A DNA stretch of 64,000 nt from Acidimicrobiales bacterium. Its GTDB lineage: Bacteria; Actinomycetota; Acidimicrobiia; Acidimicrobiales; Poriferisodalaceae. Position numbers and translations under genes: made by a program. The DNA lies in NCBI GenBank assembly GCA_041394185.1, contig JAWKIQ010000001.1, positions 1,178,001 to 1,242,000 on the forward strand. The letters are read 5' to 3'. The notes under the pieces are model-generated. The model ran no database searches and had not been told where the DNA came from. It saw only the letters and a list, made by a program, of their open reading frames with translations. How positions within the stretch are numbered: position 1 is the first letter of the stretch; every line of letters begins with the position of its first letter. Positions 1-8,284 of the stretch are shown piece by piece.

Positions 1-1101
1 ATGCACGTCGACGGGTTCAGGTTCGACCTGGCGTCGACGCTGGCCAGAGGCCTGCACGACGTCGACCGGCTCAGCTCGTTCTTCGACCTGATTCACCAGG
101 ACCCGGTGGTGAACCAGGTCAAGCTCATCGCCGAACCCTGGGACGTCGGCCCCGGCGGCTATCAGGTCGGCAACTTCCCACCGCTGTGGAGCGAGTGGAA
201 CGCCAAGTTCCGCGACGGTGTGCGCGACTTTTGGCGCGGCGCCGACGAAACCCTCGCCGACTTCGCGTCGCGGCTCACCGGAAGCTCCGACCTGTACGCG
301 TGGTCGGGGCGGGTTCCGTCGGCCAGCATCAACTTCGTAACCGCCCACGACGGGTTCACACTGGCTGACCTGGTCGCCTACAACGAAAAACACAACGAGG
401 CCAACGGCGAGAACAACCGCGACGGCGAGTCGCACAACCGGTCGTGGAACTCGGGCGTAGAAGGACCCACCAACGACCCGAAGGTCAAGCGCATTCGCCG
501 CACCCGCACCCGCTCGCTGCTGACGACGTTGCTGCTGTCGCAGGGCGTGCCGATGTTGCTGGCGGGCGACGAGATGGGTCGCACCCAACACGGCAACAAC
601 AACGCCTACTGCCAGGACTCGACCCTGTCGTGGATCGACTGGGCCACAGCCGACCGAGACCTGATCGAGTTCACCACCCATCTGATTGCCATGCGCCGGC
701 GGCACCCGATATTCCGGCGCCGACGCTGGTTCGAGGGTCGCCACATCCACGGCGACGACGCCGTCGACATGGGCTGGTACCAGCCAGACGGCAGCGAAAT
801 GACCAGCGACGACTGGGCCGTGGGCTACGCCAGCGCACTGACCGTGTTCATGAACGGCAAGTCGATCACCAGGCGGGGTCGTCGGGGCGAGCGAATCGTC
901 GACGACGACTTCATGATGATGTTCAACGCCCACGGCGAGGCGCTGGACTTCGCGATCCCACCCGAGCTGGGCCCACGACCGTGGACCGTCGAGATCGACA
1001 CCGCCGACGGGCACCCCGTCGGGCACCACGTCAGCGACGATGACCGCATTACGGTCGGCCCGTGGGGCACCATTGTGTTGAAGAACACCGACCACTCCTG
1101 A
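1..1101 (+). CDS. glgX: Glycogen debranching enzyme GlgX (isoamylase type), 5'-truncated
   Basis: C-terminal half of a GH13 alpha-1,6-glucosidase that removes branches from glycogen in the cytoplasm. The visible 366 residues hold the catalytic core: the nucleophile Asp in DGFRFDLA (residue 9), the acid/base Glu in LIAEPWDVG (residue 45) and the transition-state His-Asp in TAHDGFTL (115-116), followed by the beta-sandwich C-terminal domain. The family is usually about 700 residues, so the N-terminal carbohydrate-binding domain and the first part of the barrel lie upstream of the window. The ATG at position 1 is an internal Met, not the true start. It is followed 58 bases later by glgA, so the two are probably co-transcribed. 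TreX-like trehalose-pathway enzymes share these motifs and cannot be excluded from this fragment. Confidence 0.9.
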   Translation: MHVDGFRFDLASTLARGLHDVDRLSSFFDLIHQDPVVNQVKLIAEPWDVGPGGYQVGNFPPLWSEWNAKFRDGVRDFWRGADETLADFASRLTGSSDLYAWSGRVPSASINFVTAHDGFTLADLVAYNEKHNEANGENNRDGESHNRSWNSGVEGPTNDPKVKRIRRTRTRSLLTTLLLSQGVPMLLAGDEMGRTQHGNNNAYCQDSTLSWIDWATADRDLIEFTTHLIAMRRRHPIFRRRRWFEGRHIHGDDAVDMGWYQPDGSEMTSDDWAVGYASALTVFMNGKSITRRGRRGERIVDDDFMMMFNAHGEALDFAIPPELGPRPWTVEIDTADGHPVGHHVSDDDRITVGPWGTIVLKNTDHS

Positions 1102-1159
1102 TTTTCGACCCAGCGATGTCCGGTCCATCAAGTCACGTCCAGCCGACAGGGGAGTAGCC

Positions 1160-2551
1160 ATGCGCGTCTTGTTCGCAACCTCTGAAATGGCCCCGCTGGC
1201 CCGGGTGGGCGGTCTCGCTGAAGCCGCAGCCGGGCTGGTCAAGTCGCTGCGTGAGCAGGGTGTCGATGTGACCATCGTGATGCCCGACTACAGCGGCGCC
1301 GAGCTCTCGCACCAGCAGCACATCGACGTCGCCGTGCCCGAATGGGTGGGGCCGTGCTCGGTTCGCAGCGGCCTGCACGAAGTGCTCGGCGATCTGACGC
1401 TGGTTCACGTGCCGGGCATGGACCGTCCTCACCCCTATACCGACCAACACGGCGAGGGCTGGCACGACAACGACCGGCGTTTCATGGCGTTCTCGGCCAC
1501 GGTGGCCGCACTGAACGACCAGCAGAAACCCGACGTGTTGCACCTGAACGACTGGCACACCGCGGCCACACTGGGGTTCGTTCACGTCCAGACGCCCAGC
1601 GTGCTGACCATCCACACCCTGGGCTATCAGGGCACCATGGACGCCGGCTGGATGAAAGTGCTGGTCCGAGGTGCCCATCGGTTCGAGTGGTTCGGTGCGT
1701 GCAACCCCCTGGCCGGGGGCGTGGCACTGGCCGACCGGGTGGTGGCGGTCAGCCCCAACTACGCGCGCGAGATCCTCGTGCCCGGCCCCGGCATGGGACT
1801 TGAAGGACGCTTGCAGGCACTTGGCGACCGGCTGGTCGGCATCCGAAACGGCATCGACACCTCGATGTGGAACCCTTCGACCGACCCTCACATCGCCGAG
1901 AACTACGACGACACCCGCACCGAGGGCAAGCAGGCCTGCAGAGCCGAGCTGCTAGAGCTGGCCGGCTGGAGCCCCTCAACGGCACCGGTCGTGGGCATGG
2001 TCACCCGGCTGGTCGAACAAAAGGGCATCGACATCGTGGCCGATTCGCTGCGATTCCTCGAGGCAATGCCCGCGAGGCTGTTCGTGTTGGGCAGCGGCTC
2101 GGCCCACCTGGCCTGGACCCTGGCCGAAGCGGCCCGCATGAGCCCCGACCAGGTCTTTTTCCACGAGGGCTACGACGAACAGCTGGCGCACAAGATCTTC
2201 GCCGGTGCAGACCTTTTTGTGATGCCCAGCCGGTTCGAGCCGTGTGGCCTGGCCCAGATGCAGGCCATGGCCTACGGCACCATTCCGGTGGTAACCGACG
2301 TCGGCGGTCTCCACGACACCGTCATCGACGCCGATGCAGACCGCGCAGAGGGCACCGGCTTCGTCACCGCTTCGGTCGACACCGCAGGCCTGGTCGATGC
2401 CCTGCACCGAGCTGTCAGGGCCCAGCGCCACGCCGGGCGCAGGGCGGCAATTCAGCGCAGGGCGATGACCCACGACTGGTCGTGGTCCGGCCCTGCCAGG
2501 CGTCACATCGACATCTACGAAGAGCTGTCAGGCATCTCGTCGCCCAGGTAG
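1160..2551 (+). CDS. glgA: Glycogen synthase GlgA (GT5, ADP-glucose type)
   Basis: Transfers glucose from ADP-glucose to the growing alpha-1,4-glucan. The 463-residue length is typical for GT5. The N-terminal nucleotide-sugar loop reads RVGGLAE (residues 15-21), where many homologues have KVGGL. The C-terminal Rossmann domain carries EQKGID and the donor-site signature PSRFEPCGLAQMQAMAYG. The ATG at 1160 follows an AGGGGAG ribosome site. The stop codon lies inside the 3' end of glgC on the other strand, a 37-base tail-to-tail overlap. It works with GlgC (substrate supply), GlgB (branching) and GlgX (debranching), all next to it. Confidence 0.93.
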   Translation: MRVLFATSEMAPLARVGGLAEAAAGLVKSLREQGVDVTIVMPDYSGAELSHQQHIDVAVPEWVGPCSVRSGLHEVLGDLTLVHVPGMDRPHPYTDQHGEGWHDNDRRFMAFSATVAALNDQQKPDVLHLNDWHTAATLGFVHVQTPSVLTIHTLGYQGTMDAGWMKVLVRGAHRFEWFGACNPLAGGVALADRVVAVSPNYAREILVPGPGMGLEGRLQALGDRLVGIRNGIDTSMWNPSTDPHIAENYDDTRTEGKQACRAELLELAGWSPSTAPVVGMVTRLVEQKGIDIVADSLRFLEAMPARLFVLGSGSAHLAWTLAEAARMSPDQVFFHEGYDEQLAHKIFAGADLFVMPSRFEPCGLAQMQAMAYGTIPVVTDVGGLHDTVIDADADRAEGTGFVTASVDTAGLVDALHRAVRAQRHAGRRAAIQRRAMTHDWSWSGPARRHIDIYEELSGISSPR

Positions 2552-3789
2552 GCGATCTGACCCTTCTTGATCACGGTCACCCCACCGGGCGAAACGGTGT
2601 AGCGGAGTCGATCGAGGTCGGGATTGTCGCCGACGCTGGCACCGGGAGGAACGATGACGTTCTTGTCGAGAACCGCGTTGCGCACGTGTGCGCCTTCGCC
2701 AACGACCACACCATCGAGCAGCACCGAATCTTCCACGAAGGCTCCGCCCCGCACCCGCACGCCTGGCGACAGCACCGAGTTCAGCACCGTGCCGCCCGAC
2801 ACGACCACACCATTGCTCAGCAACGACCTCTGCACGGTCGAGGACCCAAAGCGAGAGTCGGTGATCATCTTCGCCGGCGGGCTCTGACGCGCCAGGGTGT
2901 AGATGGGCCAGTCCTCGTTGTACAGGTCGAACTCGGGGAACTCGGCCAGCAGGTCCTGGTGGGCTTCGAAGTAGCTGTCGACGGTGCCCACATCGCGCCA
3001 ATAGTGGCGGCCCCGCGCCTGGCCGGGAATGACGTTCTCGGCGAAGTCGTACACATGGGCCAGGCCCTTGTCGACCATCATCGGAATGAGATCGCCGCCG
3101 ATGTCGTGACCCGTCTTGTCGCTGGCGTTGTTCTCGTTCAGCAACTCGACCAGGGCCTCGGTGGTGAACACATAGTTGCCCATCGAGGCCAGAACTTCGT
3201 CTGGTCGGTCGGGCAGGGCCGTTACGGTGTCGGGGGCCGGCTTTTCCAGAAATTGGGAGATTTGGGTGCCGCCCTCGGTCTGGATCACGCCGAACTGGTC
3301 TGCCTGGCTCTTCAACACCGGGATGGCAGCTACGGTCACGCCCGCGCCGGTCGACATGTGATGATCGAGCATCTGACGCGGATCGATCCGGTAGATGTGG
3401 TCGGCACCGAATACGAACACGAACTCGGGCTTTTCGTCATCGATGAGGTTCATGTTCTGGAACAATGCGTCAGCAGAACCCAAGAACCAACGAGGTCCGC
3501 GGCGCATCTGCGCCGGCACGGAGGTCACGTAGTTGCCCAGGAATCCAGCGAGACGCCAGGTACGAGACACGTGAACGTCAAGGCTGTGGCTCTTGTATTG
3601 GGTCAACACGACGATCTTGCGGAAGCCACCGTTGACCAGGTTCGACAGGGGAAAGTCGATCAGGCGATAGTGGCCGCCGAACGGAACAGCGGGCTTGGCC
3701 CGGTCGGCGGTCAGGGGCATCAGCCGCTTCCCTTCACCTCCCGCGAGGACCACACTGAGTACCTTCGGGCGGTTTCCTTGATCGAGCAT
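2515..3789 (-). CDS. glgC: Glucose-1-phosphate adenylyltransferase GlgC
   Basis: Makes ADP-glucose from ATP and glucose-1-phosphate, the committed step of bacterial glycogen synthesis. The 424-residue protein has the N-terminal nucleotidyltransferase domain with the GGEGKRL loop (residues 18-23) and the AKPAVPFGG element, then a C-terminal left-handed beta-helix with hexapeptide-like repeats ending in VIVPPGASVGDN. It is transcribed away from glgB with only 38 bases between the two starts, and its 3' end overlaps the 3' end of glgA. Regulation by allosteric effectors is known for the family but cannot be read from the sequence. Confidence 0.95.
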   Translation of the reverse strand: MLDQGNRPKVLSVVLAGGEGKRLMPLTADRAKPAVPFGGHYRLIDFPLSNLVNGGFRKIVVLTQYKSHSLDVHVSRTWRLAGFLGNYVTSVPAQMRRGPRWFLGSADALFQNMNLIDDEKPEFVFVFGADHIYRIDPRQMLDHHMSTGAGVTVAAIPVLKSQADQFGVIQTEGGTQISQFLEKPAPDTVTALPDRPDEVLASMGNYVFTTEALVELLNENNASDKTGHDIGGDLIPMMVDKGLAHVYDFAENVIPGQARGRHYWRDVGTVDSYFEAHQDLLAEFPEFDLYNEDWPIYTLARQSPPAKMITDSRFGSSTVQRSLLSNGVVVSGGTVLNSVLSPGVRVRGGAFVEDSVLLDGVVVGEGAHVRNAVLDKNVIVPPGASVGDNPDLDRLRYTVSPGGVTVIKKGQIAYLGDEMPDSSS

Positions 3790-3827
3790 GCTCCGATTGC
3801 ATCAGAAATCTCTCACGAAGGCGAGAC

Positions 3828-5699
3828 ATGAGCGCACCAACTTCGCAAATTCCGGGTGAAGATCTCTGGCGATTCGCCGAAGGCACGCACGACGGGCTGG
3901 CGTATCTGCTCGGGGCACACCTCGACGAAAGCGGTTCGTGCACCTTCCGTGTCTGGGCTCCTAACGCCGCCCGCGTGCACGTCATCGGTGATTTCAACAG
4001 CTGGGACCACAGTTCACACTCGCTGTGGCCTTCCGACTCGGGTATCTGGTCGGGACGGATCGACGGGGTCGAGGTAGGCCAGTCGTACAAGTTCGCGGTA
4101 ACCGACCGGGCCGGCAACACTGTCGACAAGGCCGACCCATTTGCCTTCGCGGCCGAAGAGCCACCGGGCACGGCGTCGAAGATCTGGCGGTTGGACTATC
4201 GCTGGGACGACGCCGAATGGATGGCGCGCCGCGGCCAGGTGAACGCCCACGATCGGCCGATCTCGATCTACGAGCTGCACCTGGGGTCGTGGCGTTACGA
4301 ACCCGGCGGCTATCGGGCTATCGCCCATCAGCTGGCCGACTATCTGGACCAAACCGGGTTCACCCACGTCGAGTTGATGCCGGTGATGGAACACCCCTTC
4401 TACGGGTCGTGGGGATATCAGACCACGGGGTACTTCGCTGCGACATCGCGATACGGCCAACCCCAAGACCTCATGTACCTGATCGACCACTTGCACCAGC
4501 GCGGATACGGCGTGCTGCTCGACTGGGTGCCCTCACACTTCCCGACCGACGCCCACGGACTCGCCAGGTTCGACGGCACGCACCTGTTCGAACACGCCGA
4601 CCCGCGCCTGGGGTTCCACCCCGATTGGCAATCGGCGATATTCAACTACGACCGCCACGAGGTGCGCAGTTTCCTGCTGTCGAGCGGCCGGTTCTGGATC
4701 GAGCGCTATCACGCCGACGGGCTGCGCGTCGACGCGGTGGCTTCCATGCTCTATCGGGATTACTCACGCAAAGCGGGCGAGTGGATCCCAAACGACTACG
4801 GAGGGCGCGAGAACCTGGGTGCGATCTCGTTCCTCCAGGAGATGAACCGGCGGATCTACCTGCACCACCCAGACACCCTGACGGTGGCCGAGGAATCCAC
4901 CGCATGGCCGGGAGTGTCCAAACCCACAGACAGCGGGGGACTGGGGTTCGGCTTCAAGTGGGACATGGGCTGGATGCACGACACGCTCGAATACATTCAG
5001 CACGACCCGGTACATCGGCGTTGGCACCACGGCGAGCTGACGTTTCGGCTGGTCTACGCGTTCAGCGAGAACTTCGTGCTGCCGCTGTCGCACGACGAGG
5101 TGGTGCACGGCAAGGGATCACTTCTCGAGCGCCAGCCGGGCGATCGGTGGCAAAAGCTCGCAGGCCTCCGGGCGCTTTATGGGTATCAGTGGGCCAGCCC
5201 GGGCAAGAAGCTGCTGTTCATGGGTGGCGAGTTCGCGGTGCCGGGGGAGTGGAGCCACGAGGAGGAACTCCCCTGGGCCCTTCTGGGCGACCATGGCCAC
5301 GGCGGCGTCCAGGCATGGGTTTCGGCGCTGAACGGTTTGTACCGTTCACAACCCGCCCTGTACGAGGTCGACTCCGAACCCGAGGGCTTCCAGTGGATCG
5401 TCGGCGACGACGCCGACAACTCGGTGCTTGTGTTCGCCAGACACGGATCGCCAGGGTCGTCTCCGGTTGTTGTTGCGATCAACTTCACGCCGGTGCCCAG
5501 GCCTGGTTACAGGTTCGGGGTTCCTGGCGCCGGATCGTGGGTCGAGTTGCTGAACAGCGACGACCACCGGTTCGGCGGTTCGGGCGTGATCAACGAAGGA
5601 ACCTTCAGCGCCGAACAGATCGGCACCCACGGTCTCGAGCAGTCGATCCAGCTGACCTTGCCGCCGCTGGGCGTGGTGTTCTTGGGGCCCGCCGGCTGA
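3828..5699 (+). CDS. glgB: 1,4-alpha-glucan branching enzyme GlgB
   Basis: Introduces alpha-1,6 branches into glycogen. The 623-residue protein has an N-terminal CBM48 module (FRVWAPNAARVHVIGDFNSW), a GH13 barrel with the nucleophile Asp in GLRVDAVASMLY (near residue 303) and catalytic Glu in TVAEESTAWPGV (near 355), the SHDEVVHGK segment with the His-Asp pair, and an all-beta C-terminal domain. The extra N1 domain of longer GlgB proteins is absent. The ATG at 3828 follows GAAGGCGAG and gives a complete N-terminus. It is divergent from glgC, and a large inverted repeat lies just after its stop codon. Confidence 0.95.
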   Translation: MSAPTSQIPGEDLWRFAEGTHDGLAYLLGAHLDESGSCTFRVWAPNAARVHVIGDFNSWDHSSHSLWPSDSGIWSGRIDGVEVGQSYKFAVTDRAGNTVDKADPFAFAAEEPPGTASKIWRLDYRWDDAEWMARRGQVNAHDRPISIYELHLGSWRYEPGGYRAIAHQLADYLDQTGFTHVELMPVMEHPFYGSWGYQTTGYFAATSRYGQPQDLMYLIDHLHQRGYGVLLDWVPSHFPTDAHGLARFDGTHLFEHADPRLGFHPDWQSAIFNYDRHEVRSFLLSSGRFWIERYHADGLRVDAVASMLYRDYSRKAGEWIPNDYGGRENLGAISFLQEMNRRIYLHHPDTLTVAEESTAWPGVSKPTDSGGLGFGFKWDMGWMHDTLEYIQHDPVHRRWHHGELTFRLVYAFSENFVLPLSHDEVVHGKGSLLERQPGDRWQKLAGLRALYGYQWASPGKKLLFMGGEFAVPGEWSHEEELPWALLGDHGHGGVQAWVSALNGLYRSQPALYEVDSEPEGFQWIVGDDADNSVLVFARHGSPGSSPVVVAINFTPVPRPGYRFGVPGAGSWVELLNSDDHRFGGSGVINEGTFSAEQIGTHGLEQSIQLTLPPLGVVFLGPAG

Positions 5700-5737
5700 C
5701 ACCGGCCACCTCGTCAACAAACACCTCTCATCAGCGA

Positions 5738-5782
5738 ACACCGGTGTATGCAGGGCGCCAGGCGCCCGCACAACACCGGTGT
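5738..5782. terminator. Compound inverted repeat after glgB
   Basis: ACACCGGTGT occurs at 5738-5747 and again at 5773-5782, and each copy is itself palindromic. Between them GGGCGCC and GGCGCCC pair around a single A (5753-5767). The whole folds into one hairpin with a 10-base outer stem, a 5x5 internal loop and a 7-base inner stem, followed on the plus strand by GGGATTTTGAT. It sits between the convergent ends of glgB and the helix-hairpin-helix gene, so a transcription terminator is likely. A protein-binding site is an alternative. Confidence 0.5.
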
Positions 5783-5834
5783 ACGGGATTTTGATCTACT
5801 TTACATAATGAGGATTATCGGCGTTCTGGGAGGA

Positions 5835-6371
5835 TCAGTCGCCGATGAGGCGACGGGCCTGACCAACCCAGTCGTCGCGCTCGATGCGATCTGGGAACTC
5901 GGTCAGATACGACTGCAGTTCTGCAACGTCGGGGGCTTCTAGGGCCGCCAGCTGTTCGAAGGTGAAGATGCCGTAGTCATTGAGCAGCTTCTCGAGCTTT
6001 GGGCCGATCCCGAAGATCTGCTTCAGGTCGTCCCTGGGCTTGGCTTCGGCGGTCGAGCCGGCCGCGGCCACCGAGACGCCCGCCACGGCTGCGAACACCG
6101 AATCGTCGACCGAATCGACTATGGCTGGTCGTACCGGTTCGACGACGTCGGCATCGACCTCTGCGGCGATTTCTGGCGCCGTTTCGGTCTGGGCTGGCCC
6201 GCTGGAGCTGGCCGAAGGCTCGGTGAGATCTATGACTGGCTCTGGGTCGTCGACTGGAGCCTCATCGGCCTGGGGCTTGGCCGACATACGAAGGATCAGC
6301 CAGCCCAGCAAGTAGCCGAGGCCCACCGAGAACAGGAAAAGGATCGTGAGCTTGATGATCAGTTGAATCAT
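5835..6371 (-). CDS. Membrane-anchored helix-hairpin-helix protein
   Basis: A 178-residue protein with one N-terminal transmembrane helix (about residues 5-29), an acidic Pro/Glu/Ala-rich linker, and a C-terminal helix-hairpin-helix domain starting DDLKQIFGIGPKLEKLLNDYG, where GIGPKLE is the hairpin signature. The domain resembles the predicted FEN1-like 5' DNA nuclease families, but no nuclease active site is visible, so DNA binding or protein interaction is safer. It starts 1 base after the stop of the BON/OmpA gene and is probably translated from the same message. Its function is unknown. Confidence 0.8.
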   Translation of the reverse strand: MIQLIIKLTILFLFSVGLGYLLGWLILRMSAKPQADEAPVDDPEPVIDLTEPSASSSGPAQTETAPEIAAEVDADVVEPVRPAIVDSVDDSVFAAVAGVSVAAAGSTAEAKPRDDLKQIFGIGPKLEKLLNDYGIFTFEQLAALEAPDVAELQSYLTEFPDRIERDDWVGQARRLIGD

Positions 6372-6372
6372 G

Positions 6373-8076
6373 TCAGACTCCGATCAGGCCGATGTCGACA
6401 CGGCGGTTGGCCTGACGGCCGGCCGCCGTACTGTTCGAGGCAACCGGTTCAGACTCACCTGCCGACGAAATCACGAGGCGCTCGGGATCTACCCCGGCCT
6501 GGGTCAATAGCCCTGCCACGAGATCGGCCCGAGCCCGCCCCAGCCGATCGTTGTACGCCGAAGACCCACGGCTGTCTGCGTGCCCTCTGACATAGATGTC
6601 GCCATCGTCTGGCAGCGTACCCAGCAGGGCCGCCACCCTCGCCACCTCGTCACGGTCGACTACGTCGTCGCCCGAGTCGTCGGTCAGGAAGGTCACCGTG
6701 CCCAGCAGACCGCCACCGCTGGCGATTGCCTCGCCCGAGTGGGACTGGGCCAGGAACGGCCGGTATAGGCCCGACTCGAACAACGACCGTGCTGCTTGGG
6801 TCGCGGCATCGTCGGCGCCTGCCAGGTCGATACTGAGCCGCGAACCTCGCAGTGCGACCGATCCCTGATCCACCGCGGACAGGTCGCCCAAGCGGTCGAC
6901 GATGGCGATGACCCTGGTATCGGAGCCGGCCAGGGCAGGCGGCCGGCTGTCGACCGTCAAATCGTCTGCCACCGCTCGGCCCTCGAATGCGGCCACTACC
7001 CCATCGACGAGCACGCTGCGTTGCGCATCGCTCACAACCACACCACTCACCGTGACGGTGGTGGCGTCCCATGAAATGTCGAGTGATTCGACACTGCGTT
7101 CGCCCTCGCCCGCCAGCTTGCCAGCCTTGTCGTCGAAGGCGACGTCGGGGGCACCGTCGTCACCCCGCCTGGCCGCTTCGATCAGCTCGGCCGCCCCATC
7201 TCCCACGGCCGCCAGTTCGATGGCCCCGGCGGTCTCGGGAACAGACTGCACGAAGCTCTCGAGTTCGAGGAATCCCTGGGCGGCGGCTTCATCGCCGACC
7301 TCGACCTCGATGAGTGTTCGGTCTAGATCTTGGTCGACCCGTGCCGAGGTCGCCGAGGCGAGGAAACGGGCGATGTCGGCGGCCAGCTGCACCAGCTCCT
7401 GCCCACCGCCTTGGGCGTTGGCCTCAATGCTCAGCTCGTCGGTGAGCCGGCCGCCGGCGACCTCGGCCAGGCTGGCATAGGCCACACCGAGACGCTCGGC
7501 GGTGGACTCGTCGGGGACCACTCCCCCGATTGCGACGTCGGTACCGGTGAACTGCGCATCGAAGGTCGCCACTGCGGGCGCCTGAGTGGTGGTCGTGGTT
7601 GTGGTCGCAGCTTCGGTGGTGGTTGTCGTCTGCGCAGGTTCGGTGGTGGTCGTGACGTCGGGCGCCGAGGTCGACGTCGAAGACGCCACACCAGTGGTCG
7701 TGGTTGCGCTGGTCGTGGTGGTGCTGGTCGTGGTTGCACCACCGCGCGCGAACACGCCCGTCGTTCCGTACATGCCGTCGAGCAAGTCCAGTGCGGCCTG
7801 CGCGTCGGCGCCCGAGACGTAGACATCTTGTCCATCGACGTCCACTACCCGTGCATCGATTCCTGCCTGTTCGAGTTCGGCGTTTGCACGCTGCTCGAGG
7901 TCGCTCTCAACAGTGCGAGCGCCCCACCAGAGCCCAACCAGCACAACGGCGGCGATGCCTGCGAGCCACCACCAGATGCCCTGGCGAAGCCTCTGGCGCC
8001 AGACGAGCCAGGCCAAAGCGACACCCAGCAGCAATCCCGGCAACAAGAATGGCCAGACCTTGCCGACCAGATACAT
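6373..8076 (-). CDS. BON/OmpA-domain envelope protein
   Basis: A 567-residue protein with two N-terminal transmembrane helices (about 8-26 and 33-51), a first BON-like segment, a Thr-rich linker (coded at about 7586-7740), further BON-like beta-alpha repeats, and a C-terminal OmpA domain (RGHADSRGSSAYNDRLGRAR and NRRVDIGL) that in this family binds peptidoglycan. The arrangement recalls ArfA/OmpATb of Mycobacterium but is longer. It probably links the membrane and the cell wall. The ATG follows GAGGTCGTAG. It is divergent from the ammonium transporter across a 208-base gap. Confidence 0.85.
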   Translation of the reverse strand: MYLVGKVWPFLLPGLLLGVALAWLVWRQRLRQGIWWWLAGIAAVVLVGLWWGARTVESDLEQRANAELEQAGIDARVVDVDGQDVYVSGADAQAALDLLDGMYGTTGVFARGGATTTSTTTTSATTTTGVASSTSTSAPDVTTTTEPAQTTTTTEAATTTTTTTQAPAVATFDAQFTGTDVAIGGVVPDESTAERLGVAYASLAEVAGGRLTDELSIEANAQGGGQELVQLAADIARFLASATSARVDQDLDRTLIEVEVGDEAAAQGFLELESFVQSVPETAGAIELAAVGDGAAELIEAARRGDDGAPDVAFDDKAGKLAGEGERSVESLDISWDATTVTVSGVVVSDAQRSVLVDGVVAAFEGRAVADDLTVDSRPPALAGSDTRVIAIVDRLGDLSAVDQGSVALRGSRLSIDLAGADDAATQAARSLFESGLYRPFLAQSHSGEAIASGGGLLGTVTFLTDDSGDDVVDRDEVARVAALLGTLPDDGDIYVRGHADSRGSSAYNDRLGRARADLVAGLLTQAGVDPERLVISSAGESEPVASNSTAAGRQANRRVDIGLIGV

Positions 8077-8284
8077 CTACGACCTCACCCTCTAGTTCAG
8101 CCAGTGATTGTTTCGTACAAACCCTCATGACGCAACGTGCGCGATGTGAGTCGATGCACAACGTTTCGTGTTCGTGTCGTGCGTGTTTCGAGAATCTGTT
8201 CGATCGCTGTATCAGAGTTCAGGTTCGGGTCATGTTGAGAGACCTACCTTCGCTGCATCGCCGATCTCCAAAGGAGAGCTTCAG
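8077..8284. promoter_or_regulatory. Divergent control region between the BON/OmpA gene and amt
   Basis: A 208-base gap between divergent starts. It holds GTTT-N5-AAAC (8110-8122), a run of overlapping CGTGTTCGTGTCGTGCGTG-type repeats (about 8160-8190), a TACCTT -10 candidate near 8240 for the plus strand, and the AGGAGAG ribosome site for amt just before 8285. No clear GlnR or NtrC-type site was recognised. An upstream in-frame start at 8168 is judged spurious because it would add about 39 non-hydrophobic residues ahead of the transporter. Confidence 0.35.

Noticed and set aside
1..1101. The ATG at position 1 as the true start of glgX
   Set aside because: The catalytic Asp is only nine residues in, so the domain begins upstream of the window.
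1867..3831. A 654-residue plus-strand frame across glgA and glgC
   Set aside because: Overlaps both glycogen genes in other frames and shows no recognisable protein.
5748..5942. Short plus-strand frame after glgB
   Set aside because: It starts inside the compound palindrome, has no ribosome site and overlaps the helix-hairpin-helix gene.
8168..8284. N-terminal extension of the ammonium transporter
   Set aside because: The upstream frame is not hydrophobic and a strong ribosome site lies just before 8285.
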